DNA from: Zonotrichia leucophrys gambelii
Taxonomy: Eukaryota; Chordata; Aves; Passeriformes; Passerellidae
Direction of reading: 5' to 3'
Assembly: GCF_028769735.1 (NCBI RefSeq)
Contig: NC_088171.1
Coordinates: forward strand, 128,047,533-128,111,532
Length of the DNA: 64,000 nucleotides
Part shown: positions 1 to 10,244 of the stretch, in pieces
How positions within the stretch are numbered: the stretch's first letter is position 1
Layout of the letters: each line of letters begins with the position of its first letter
Notes under the pieces: model-generated
The model's database searches: none
What the model saw: the letters and a program-made list of their open reading frames with translations, nothing else
Told to the model about the DNA's origin: nothing
Position numbers and translations under genes: made by a program

Positions 1-3000
1 ACTCTTGGCTTTCTTTTTTCTTTTCTGGCAAAGCCTAAATGTCACAAGTTGTCACAGAGCTAAGTAGATCTTACAGGTAGGCTGGATTATCCTACGCAGA
101 ACTGTCTGTACTGAAGGTGATACTTTAGTCTAGGTTTGTTTAATGGGCAGTTGAAGGAGTCAGCAAAGCGAAATATGAAAGTTCCACTTCTCTGCACTAC
201 TAGTTAGAAGAGCAAGAAATGAGTAACTAAGAGTCTACAGAAAAATTGCAGCAATATGTGAAGCTTTCAGTGACCTTTCCTTTTTCAAGAACCCTTCAAT
301 CCTTAGAGCAGCAAGTGTCATGTCTGTACTGGGCCTGGTCAGGAAAAGCCAGAATGTTGCCTGCAAACAGCCCAACAGCAGCTGAATGGGAGGTTGTCTT
401 CATAGGTTTCTTGATGCCTCAGATTGATGGAAAGAAGCTTTAAAATTCTGTCCCTCTTTTAATCAGATTTTAATCTCCTCCTACAGGAGGAAATTGCCAG
501 GATTTGTTCTTGCACTTCATGTCCACATTCAGGCTAGGAAGTTGAAGTCTTCCAAGGAAGCTACCAAGGGAGTTTTATTTTCTCCTTGGTGTCAACAGAA
601 GCTTCTCTAGAAAGCTTTATTTGTTCAGGGCATGTAGAGATTAACAGCATGGCCAGAGTGCATACTGTCTCTGGACGCACAGATTAAGTGTGAGGAAATA
701 CTGGCTTCCTCTCAATTTTTATCCTTTCAGCTCTAGATCTGTGATGAATAAGGAGGGCAAGGAGGGCACACAGGGGAGTCAAATGAGAGATGGGTGCAGC
801 AGTGTCAGCTAGCTGGCTTTTTGTGACACAGGCCAGTCATCAGACACAAGTGACAAAGGATTTAGTGCTGACAGAGCCTGTGTCTTTACCCTTTGGACCT
901 GGACAGTCATGAATAAACAAGTAACTGTGAAAAATAACAAAATGCCTTTCGGAATTTTAAGAGCCTCACATGCTAGTTCTCATGAAAACTATCCCTACTG
1001 CCAGTATTTCCAGGAGTCCCAGATATCCCCTCCAATGCAATTATGAAGGCTCAGTAGTAAACTATTCTGCACATTTGGAGCTAAAGGACAATGTAATAAA
1101 TGACTGCAGTAAACTACATTGATATTGCCTCTGAATCCAACACTACCAGTGTTGAAAATCTGCCCTGCAGCGTCTCACTGTCCTCTTGTCTGCTTACATC
1201 CTCCTTGATACTGCAAAACCAGTGTGAGTCCAAGGTAGATTAAGAGCAGCTGTTCTGTAGCAAACAAACAAAAGCCTTTGTCTATTAGCCCCTATCCCTT
1301 TTTTCCAGGGGGAAAAAAAGCCAGATGTCTGTTTGCAGACAAGTGAAACTTCATCAAATGCTTGAATTTTTCACAAACAGAAAATCTGAACCTTGATCCA
1401 AGAGTGATTTGAGGCAAATCTGGTATTAGTGGAGTTTCATTCACTTTGAGGAACAATGCTAATTCCTGCAGTTCATGATACAGCCTCTAACTCAAAAGTC
1501 TCTGAATATTGCCATGAAAATATTTCAGTGTTATTGCAGAAACCTAACAGGAATATATTTTAAAAAAAATCACGTCAATAGATGAGCAGCATAACATAGC
1601 AGGACTAAAGCTTAAAAGGGAAAAATGGAGTGCCAAATTGCCTAGCACAGTGAAGAAATAAAATGTAAAACAACTGAGTCTAGTCCTAAATGTATTTTTG
1701 GTATGTTGAAATGCTTCTCCAAATCATTCTAATTGTAACCCACTGATATCTGTAGCTACCAGGAAACAGAATATTAGGACATCCCTTCTGCTGTGAATCT
1801 CCCACTGTCACTCATGGGAGATGCATTGAAAGGAGCAAATGGGATTCAGACACTCAGGCTTTAATTTACTCCTGTAGCTCTAATGACTAGAAGTAAAATG
1901 TTCAGTTGATATGTTCTCTGAAGAATAGGTGACAGAATGTGAATGTGATGATCTTAATCTTCCTTTCACATTTTCTTGTATATTAGTCAAAAGATGGGGA
2001 AATGCTAAAACAAAAATGTAATGCATCTTTCTTCACTACAAGATATCACCCTACCACAAGGTCCAATTAGAATACTGAATTACTACATTTAGGACATTTT
2101 ATTTTAACTTATATTACTTGAATATACTAAGGTACATCTTCAGGGTCTTGAAATGCACTTGCTCTGTCTTATGAGTGTTTTAATACAGGTTTGCTTTTAG
2201 AAATAAGGATGTGTATGGAGTTTCAAATAAAGATGGTTTTGTCAGAGTGAACTAGGATAGTCTATAAAATACCTTTGTAAATGGAAACAAACTGCAAAAT
2301 TAAATTTGTCTTGAGTTCTAATTTACATACATATTTTGTACATACTTCAGAACTAAAAAGTTTGTATTCACCTTGGGGACATCCAATGCTTTGTAAATCC
2401 CTGGCACTCCTAACATAGTAGCACATGGTTTATGTTTTAGCTCTACTGAATCACCAAGTTTTATGAGTCAAGTCATAGGCAAAGTTTTATTGAGAGCCTT
2501 ACAATTTTTAATAGCCATGTAATTTGGGGCAAGGGAAGGTGAGAACTAGAATAACTCCTAGGATTTTTTGAAGTAGGTACTACTAAGATTAAAGTACCTA
2601 AGCAAGAATGGAAGGTGGAACGGTGTATTTTAATGTAATACATACACACACACACTCAGAGAGGTGTGTATGTGTCTGCTATAAATTTGGACTTTTGACA
2701 GAATAACTGTCATGCTCATTTGTTTAGGCAGAAAAATGTGGTACTCCTTGCAATGCTTTTGCTCAAGCCAGTAGCTGATAGTTGCTCCATCTGTATTTAA
2801 CAGATGACAGCTTCTCTTGAGAGAAGCTCTTAGAAGACCCTCTCACCTAACCCTGGGTGTCCTGTTGCTTATATTAAGGTCTTACTATAGTTAGATTATC
2901 TGACTCAAAGTTCTCATGAATGTAAGAGATACAATTGCTTTTTGGATTTAAGACTGTAGTTCCTCTCGCCAAATCCAGTTCAGTCATGCCTTAAGACCCA

Positions 3001-3372
3001 AATTATGATTTTGAAGGATAGTTTCCACTGGATGGAACGATGGAAAGGATGAGCAAGACTGAAGTAATGTAATCCCACTCTGAATATCTGGCTCCTCTAG
3101 GTGTTCCTCCCTTTGAAGTTAGCAGTTATCCTACAGAATGCTTATCACCACCTCTACATTTTTAGACCCTGTGGTTTTCTCCAAATCACAAATCACATCA
3201 ATAAAATGGCACTAGATATGGCTAAGTCAAACAAAATTTGGTAAGAATTTTAAAACAGCATAATTTCAACTGCCATCATGTAAGAAAAACAAACCACTTC
3301 ATTCTTGGTCCTGGACAATTGTAGACATCAGTTCTGGCATCTACTAAGGAAGGAGACTGGATTAAGTTCCTG
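1..3372. other. Upstream intergenic DNA, no gene seen
   Basis: AT-rich unique-looking sequence. The reading frames are short (at most about 65 codons), have no recognisable domain and no splice-linked continuation. A short CA microsatellite lies near 2641-2655. I see no RNA gene or repeat family here that I can name. Confidence 0.6.
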
Positions 3373-3890
3373 AATCATCATAGAATTGGATTATTGGGTT
3401 GGGTTGGAAGGGACCTGAAAGATCATCAAGTTCCAAGGCCCCTTCCATGAGAAAGGACACCTTCCACCAGGTTGCTAAAAGCTCCTTACAATCGGGCCTT
3501 AAACATTTCCAGAGATGGGACAACTTCTCTGGGCAAATGGTTCCAGTGCCTCACCATCCTCACAGTAAAGCATTTCCTCCTAATACCTAATCTAAACCAG
3601 CCCTCTTTCAGTTCAGATAAATTCTCCCTTGTCCTATCAATACCCACCTATGTAAAAAGGCCTCCCTCTTTTTTATAAGCCTCCTTTAGCTGCTGAAAGG
3701 TTGCTCTAGGGTATCCTTGGATCCTTCTCTTTTCCAGGCTGAACATTCTTACTTCTGTCAGCCTGTCTTCATAGGAGAGGTGCTCCAGTGCTTGGATGAT
3801 TTTCATGGTCATGCTCTGGGCTCACTCTAAGAGCTTCACAGCTCTCTTGTGCTGAGGACTCCGATGTCTGGGATCCTTCCATCAGACTCA
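3373..3890 (-). mobile_element. CR1 LINE 3' fragment, antisense
   Basis: The segment opens on the + strand with an ATCATAGAATT-type motif followed by GGTTGGAAGGGACC and GATCATCAAG. This is the reverse complement of the CR1 3' end. It continues through the CR1-like blocks CTTCCACCAG, CCAGAGATGGG, CAGTAAAG.ATTTCCTCCTAAT, CCCTTGTCCT and GGAGAGGTGCTCCAG. The element is therefore on the minus strand and 5'-truncated. The right edge is blurred by divergence and could be anywhere in about 3860-3960. The overlapping frames here (3399-4062) are decayed CR1, not genes. Confidence 0.85.
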
Positions 3891-4489
3891 AAGTCTTCCA
3901 CTTGGAGGTTATGGGTGCACAGTAGAAACAGATGGTCTGGAACCATGACCAAATACTAGCTGCACTCAACAAGATTAAAAAATCTGTTTGGGCAAAATAT
4001 GAACATATTACACTTACTGCCTTTTCTTCCAGGTCTATCAACATGCAGAACATAACTATCACTATAAAACTACAATTTATTGTGCTTCTTCAAACTTTAA
4101 TAAATTCAGTAACTTTAAACTGCCGTACTTCAGAAGTAGTTCACTACTTCAGACTTTGTGCTGTTTCTGCTTTAATGACCAGTGGAGACATAATGAGCGT
4201 GTGCAGGCCAGATAAAGGTTCTAATTTAACCTAATTAAAAATCAAGAATATTACCAGTGTCAGTATGGAGCTTGAAAAGATAATTGCTTCAAAAATTGTA
4301 TGTAAGAAAAAATAAATTTAATTTAGAAAATGAAAAAATCACAAAAAAACAACTTGTGGGCTTTTAAATAGTTCTTTTCACACTAACTAATTAGCCTCTT
4401 AGGTTTAGAAAACTGCTCATGAAATGTTCTGTTAGTATTGAAGAGATTTTTTTTTATTTTCTATGCAATCATGAAGTCTTTTGCTTTAG

Positions 4490-4521
4490 CTTTTTCTTTC
4501 TTTCTTTCTTTTTCTTTTTTT
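4490..4521 (+). repeat. TTTC-type pyrimidine microsatellite
   Basis: A run of CTTT and TTTC units interrupted by longer T stretches. It is a simple repeat with no associated gene. Confidence 0.8.
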
Positions 4522-7500
4522 GCATATTGAGGATTTTTTGCCTTTTTCTTCCCTTTGGTCTTTGGGCTTATTCTAAAATTAAAATAACAGTTTAGTTCTT
4601 AATTTCATCCATGAATCAGCAGAACAGTTGAACTCCTTCTGTGACTGCATAATTGTTAAAAGATATTTGAAATCTTTATACAAATATCTTCAGCTATAAA
4701 TGCATTGTTTTTACTAGACTTTAAACTCAGGCCTTTGTTATGGGTTTATTATGCTTTATTCAGTAATGTGTAAAAATCAATCCGAGATTTCAGTGATAGA
4801 AGTTTCTCCAGGTATCAACAAGCAGATCTGGTTCCTTAATCCTGAGAAGATAAATTCAAAATATGAGAATGGCTGTGAAGAGCAGCCTAAGGTCTCTAAC
4901 AACTGGAGCGAAAGACTAAATCTTCTGGGGTGCAATGTAACCATAGACTCTGATTATCTCCTATTTTCTGATACTGTTCAACCACTTGAGATAACCACTG
5001 CTGTTTGTCTAATACACTGGAAATTTTGTAGTAAAACAATGCTAATATAATGGTTCTTAAAGCACTTCAGGGGCTGTTATTCAGGAAGCAGGCAGAAGAA
5101 TGAAGATATCACCACCCTTGTTGATCTTTGCCTGTCATTTAGGTCCACATTGTCACAGTAAGAGTTAAGCTGCTTTACTTAACAGTAAGGAATGCCCTAA
5201 AGCAGTTTTAATACCAGCGGTGTTACCACGTTGTACTTATCTAAGCAATAGGTTATGTGGTGTAATTGCAGGCTGAATTAGGTCACACTTGGTCACATGG
5301 CTTATTCCAAATTGATGTTACTTCTGTTTGATTGTCCTTTCAGGAGCAGCAATGTACTTCAATAAATGAATAAGTTTGGGCAACATTTCCAGAACTGTTT
5401 AAAACTACAAAATTAGGCAATTGCAATTCATGCAGCATATGACAGAAGTACTATAACTGTCAGAGAAACTACAGAATTTATAACCACAACTCATGATTTA
5501 TTCTGCAGAGTTAGATGAACATAAACCAGTTGTAAAAATATTTAAAGTATAATATCTGATACATGTAAGAGAGACAGTCCAGATTTGGATGATGGGCAAA
5601 GAAAACCCAACTACTGTCATGTTAGGGAGATGAAGTACTTTTAACTGAAGTAAGAAATTTTGTAGACAGTTCTTAAAACTTGTTTGTACAAAAATCCCTT
5701 TCTCCTGAGGGAGATACAGCTACTTTGTTTAGCTTCTAGGCAAAGAGCTTACAAACTGTCTGCAAATAGGTCCTCGGTCCAGAAAGCATGGAAAAGGAGC
5801 AGTGGTTTGAAGAAACAAACGTGAATCCCAGAAGCAGCTAGTGGAGTATAAGTGCTTAAACTAATGTGCCCTACAGAATTAGTTTGGGTGGGTGCAAGCT
5901 ACAAGGATGCAGCTACACTGTCACTGTCTCCAGGCACACTTCATTTGCTGTGAGCTGAACTATATTTGGACTACTTGCACTGCTAAATGTACAGCATGTC
6001 CTGTGTCTGTAGAGTCCTTAGCAAAATGGGACCCTGCTCTTGACTGACCTCTAGACTGCACAGTGATACTAATAATAAATACCAGGGAAATAAATGATGA
6101 CTTAACACATTTGATATATTTCCCCCAGTATGAAAGAGCAATATGAATATGTACACCAGCACACTGTAAGCAGATTCTGATGTATGCTATATATTTTTAG
6201 CACAATGGCCTTGCTCCAGACATTTCTGACAACATCTCTACTGTCTTTCATCATTTTGTAGTGGAGTTATGTAGGGTGCTCTGGATTCTAGGTAGCTGTG
6301 GTCTGGTGTTAAAATTAAAGCTGTATAAAAATATAGTTTAGTAGCACCCTTTAGACAACTGCTGTGCAAACAATCATTCGTTAGAAAAAATAAATGACTG
6401 AATAGATGGCACAAATAACTTTTGTCCCAATGTTCATATGTTGTGCTGCAAAATAAGTCTAGAGGAAAAATTCAGTTCCTCTGCTGCCTATTTTCTATGC
6501 TTTACTGTTTATAAATAATTGGTTTTACAAAAACTAATAAGAATATTTAGAATTCCATTGCTGTCCCTCTTTGATAAACTTCTGCAAAAAACAGAAGTAA
6601 ATTCAAGTAAATTCAGATGTGATACAGGGCTCACCAAAAATTTAAATACTGGTACTGATTACATCAATATTTCTTTTGGCTTCATGTAAAGGGAAGTTAT
6701 GGGGCAGAAAATAATGAGATTGCTAAAAGAAGAATACTATTACTTTATTTAGCTGAGATCTAGTCAACATCTTAAATTTTCCTCATTCTCACTGTGTATT
6801 AAAATGGTGCTGAGAGGTTCCAACCAGGAGTTGACATTAGGGAGACACTGTAAGATCTTCTCCAATTTTACACACAGCCAGAGCAGGAATAGAGAGAAAG
6901 GAATTAAATATGGAGTAGTTTTACAATGGGCCATAAAAATGCTGTTAAATCTGGGGATGGCATTTGCTAACACCATAATCTGAACTGGGAGAACTGATGA
7001 GAAAAAGGGAAAAAAACAAGAGCAAGGATGGCAAAAAGGAAGTGCATTTAGTAGGAAGTAAAATGAAACTGAAGTGACTATACCTAACTGATCAGTAAAA
7101 ACATAATAATGTTGCAAAGAAAAGTACAGGAGGAAAAAAAATCATATGCTGATATTGTCAGTGCCTGACAATTCTTGCTGAAGCTGCCTCAGTAACTTCA
7201 TGTGCCAACCTAAAGCATCAGACAGAAGAATAACTGCCTGTAACAGCAATCTTGATTTGGTTCAAGGTGAAGCATGTGTGCTTTCTTTTATCTTCACCTG
7301 CCTTCAAATACAAAAGAAAGATGCTGTCAACATCTGTGCCAGCATTTAAAATTATTCCTAGTAATAAACTTCTATTAGTCATCTTCAGATAACAGCACAG
7401 AGAAAAATCCAAACAAAAATGCAGCCATGATTAGAATTTCACGTACATAAAGTTATGACTGTGATTTACAACATACTTTTCAGGCATAGGAGTAACGATA

Positions 7501-7753
7501 TTCTCCCAAAACATCAAAGAGATTAAGAAAGCTCTCAGCAGAGACCAAAAAGAGTAGCAAAAAATGCCAAAAATTAATAAGACTTTTTATTTGGCTAGGA
7601 AAGAAGTTTGTAGATGTGGTGGACCTACTAAGGGCATTGTGTGAGTAGATGTTGGTGACATCCTGAGTGTTTTATCAGGACTTCCCTGGACTTAGAAGAT
7701 ACAGCTCATTTCATATGCAGGCAAAGTGCTCCTGCAGTTCTGTTGGTTTTTTT

Positions 7754-7785
7754 TTAATGGTGAGATTTTGGTATCTCACCATTAA
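7754..7785 (+). repeat. Small perfect inverted repeat
   Basis: Two 13-nt arms, 7754-7766 (ending GGTGAGAT) and 7773-7785 (starting ATCTCACC), are exact reverse complements around the 6-nt loop TTTGGT. A T-tract precedes the left arm. No function is evident. Confidence 0.7.
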
Positions 7786-8809
7786 TTTGCCAAGCTCATT
7801 TAGGACTGTACTGAGGCAAGGCTATTTTGCATATTAGTCTTCACTCTGCATCTTTAAGAAGGATGTTGGAATTAAGCCCCTGATGCCAGGGGTAGATGCT
7901 CTGCTCTCTGTCATGAATCATCAACCTGGGTACATGGTAAAGCGTAGCCACTTGTTTGTGGAGTAGGCTGAAAGAAGTTTTGCCAACAGAGATATTTGAG
8001 TTGTTTAGAATTGCATGTATTCTTAAAAGATAATTAGTGTTGTCTTCTTTTTTATGCAACTAAAATCTATGGAAAGAGAATCATATCACACCTCTGTTTC
8101 AGCTGTAATTACTGTGGAAGGGTTAGAAGTCCCTGCATGTTCATAGGTTTTGTGTGGTGTCTGTTCATAAAAGCAGTAATGCCTCTCTCAGAAGCTACAG
8201 ACCAGACCTCCTGAGCATCCCTTCAGTGCCCCCTTGTTAATAATTAAAAACAAATAAGAAATGGGATAGAGTGTATGAAATAAAGACTACCTGAGGTTTC
8301 ACTGAAGAAGTTAGCCAGACTTGTGAGTAAAAAGAAACCTAAAAGATTGTTGGCCAAGCTACTGTGAATGCTTTACATATTTTTATAAAACTATAGGCTG
8401 TGTATTCTTCTTCCATGAAATGCTAATTTTGTGTGCAAAATCACGGCTTTGGAGAGATGAACACTCATACATTCAAACAGTGAGTAAAGGCCAATGTACT
8501 GAAGACCAATCCATTAAGAACTGTTAAATGCAATGATGCCACCTCAGGGTGTTTCTGGACCACAACTTCCCAGACCTGGAAAGAATTCATGCTTGGCTGG
8601 TTTCCCTTCCTTCTTTCATGGCAATTATTAATGCTGAATTTTCATCCCAATGCTCACCCTTAAACAAACATCTCCTCCTTTTCAAATGAGACATCCCCCA
8701 ACATATTTCTCTTCCTTCCCAAATAGATGGGGATTTGGAAACAAATGCAGGAGAAATCACAGTACAATAAATGAAGGAAAGTGACATCAAGTTGTGACAG
8801 AAAAAGTTA

Positions 8810-9020
8810 CTGTGTACTAGGAAACATTTCTTCACAGAAAGGCTTGTCAGGCACTGTAACAGGCAAGTAATTGACTCTCCATTCCTGGAGGTATTTAAAG
8901 GATTTGTAGATGTGGCATGTGGGCACATGGTTTAGTAGTGGACTTGGCAATGCTATATTTACAGTTGAACTCAATGATTTTAAGGGTGTTTTCCAACCAA
9001 AATGATTTCATGATTCTATA
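8810..9020 (+). mobile_element. CR1 LINE 3' fragment, sense
   Basis: The segment reads in CR1 sense orientation. It starts with a diverged AGGAAACATTTCTTCAC.G block and GGCACTGTAACAGG, and ends GAACTCAATGATTTTAAGGG, TTTTCCAACCAAAATGATTTC, then ATGATTCTATA, the characteristic CR1 3' terminal repeat. It is old and diverged, and only the extreme 3' portion is present. It sits about 1.1 kb upstream of the LRP12 start codon, so it is the nearest mobile-element fragment to the promoter. The left boundary is approximate. Confidence 0.85.
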
Positions 9021-9877
9021 AAAAACTGAGATGAATGAGAAGAATAGCATGGAGTACTCTCCATAGCAATGACCATTTGTGGAGCAAGAACTCCGATCTG
9101 ACTCAACACGTCTGCTTTCAAGGCGTAGCTGTAAAGCCTTACCAAAGTAAGTTTTGCTTTTCTCGGGAATGGCAATACTTTGTTATTCCAAACAAATGGT
9201 TCTAGTGGAACAGGGTCAATAAACACTTCTCACGGTCTGCAATAGGCACGGCAAAATTAAAGCAAAACATCAAAATTGTCCTGTGAATCCCTCTTGCTTT
9301 TGACAACAGGTAACTATGCAGCAGGAAAACAGGAACTGTAATCGAACAGGAAGTGTCACAAGGAATTTATATGGGGTCCATAATTTTGCATGTACAATTG
9401 TGCTTTTTGTGCTCCCACGGTAATTTTTCGGTCTCACTGCTGAAATGCAGATTTGGAGGTCAGAAGCACAGCAGCCGCCAGCTGCCAGAGTACCCCTGTG
9501 CTTTACAGACTGCGCTTGGATTCAGGCAGTTTTAGTCAGGGCGGAGAGCCAGGGCACTCAAACACGCACTGGGGTGTCCCGTGTGGGCCGGGGATCGGCG
9601 CTGCTCAGCAGCCGGCACATTCACCCTCCCTCCTCCGGATGCGCCCCCAACCCCCGCGGCTGGCGGCGGCTGCCTCGCTGGGACGGGGCGAGCCAAAACT
9701 CGGCGGCTGCTACCCCGACGGGGTGGGAGGGGAGGGAGGAGGTGCCGAAGGAGGAGCCGGAGGAGCGGGCAGGGCGGCGCTGCGCCGAGCGCCGCGGCTT
9801 GGGCCCGCCCCCGCCGTCTGGGGGCCGCCGCTCCGCCCCGCTCGCCCGCCCGGCCCGCGGCTGCCGGGAGCGGCTCC

Positions 9878-10021
9878 ATGCGCTCGTGCCGGCAGTGCGC
9901 AGCCGCGGCGGAGCCCAGCCGGGAGGAGGAAGCGGCGCGCGGGGAGGGAGGCCGAGGCCGGCGGCGGTGGCGGCTCATGGCTCGGCGGACGGGCGGGCGG
10001 CCGAGGCGTGCGGGCCGCTAG
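9878..10021 (+). other. Upstream ORF in LRP12 5' leader (47 codons)
   Basis: An ATG at 9878 opens a 47-residue Arg/Gly-rich frame ending at TAG 10019-10021. A second in-frame ATG is at 9977. The frame is the same as that of the LRP12 start codon 144 nt downstream, so only the TAG separates them. The initiation context of the first ATG is weak (T at -3). The uORF is transcribed only if the mRNA starts upstream of 9878, which is not known. If used, it would be expected to damp LRP12 translation. The peptide resembles nothing I recognise. Confidence 0.4.
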
Positions 10022-10080
10022 CGCTCCCCGAGGCGGCGGCTCCGGCGGGCGAGGGGGCGAGGCGCCGCCGGCCCCTCCTG

Positions 10081-10092
10081 CGGCGGCGGCGG
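10081..10092 (+). repeat. Short CGG tract in LRP12 5' UTR
   Basis: Four uninterrupted CGG units followed by CAG lie 74-85 nt upstream of the start codon, inside a wider stretch of broken GGC/CGG triplets (about 9960-10140). The 5' UTR of human LRP12 carries a CGG tract whose expansion causes oculopharyngodistal myopathy type 1. This is the positional counterpart by inference. In the LRP12 reading frame the tract reads as GGC, glycine. Confidence 0.7.
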
Positions 10093-10140
10093 CAGCTCCG
10101 GCTCCGTGTCGGGGGCGCGGCGGTGGCAGCTCCGGCTCCG
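10091..10140 (+). repeat. 16-bp direct repeat next to the CGG tract
   Basis: The 16-mer GGCAGCTCCGGCTCCG occurs exactly twice, at 10091-10106 and 10125-10140, with a period of 34 bp. Each copy is preceded by CGGCGG-rich sequence, so the region looks like a local tandem duplication inside the 5' UTR. Confidence 0.85.
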
Positions 10141-10165
10141 CGCCGCCTCCCCGCGGGCGGGTGTT

Positions 10166-10244
10166 ATGGCCCCTTGGGGGAGCGCAGAGGGCTCCCCGGC
10201 TTGGAGGTCAGCGCAACTCCTGCTCCTCGTCGTCTCCTGCTGCG
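10166..10244 (+). CDS. LRP12: LRP12 coding exon 1 (signal peptide)
   Basis: It encodes residues 1-26 and the first base of codon 27. The ATG at 10166 has a strong context (G at -3, G at +4). The peptide begins MAPWGSAEG and reaches a hydrophobic core QLLLLVVSCC, as expected for a secretory signal. This start was chosen because it is the first ATG in this frame after the TAG at 10019-10021 and gives a signal peptide in register with exon 2. The human N terminus differs in sequence but has the same design. The donor is G|GTAGGT at 10245, phase 1. Confidence 0.93.

Larger units (their letters stand above)
3891..8799. other. Intergenic DNA, no gene seen
   Basis: AT-rich DNA without a supportable gene. 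It contains a pyrimidine-rich TTTC tract at about 4490-4521 and a small perfect hairpin at 7754-7785. The longest open frames (4751-5050 plus, 6764-7117 minus) show no domain, low-complexity bias or splice context that would suggest coding. Confidence 0.55.
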
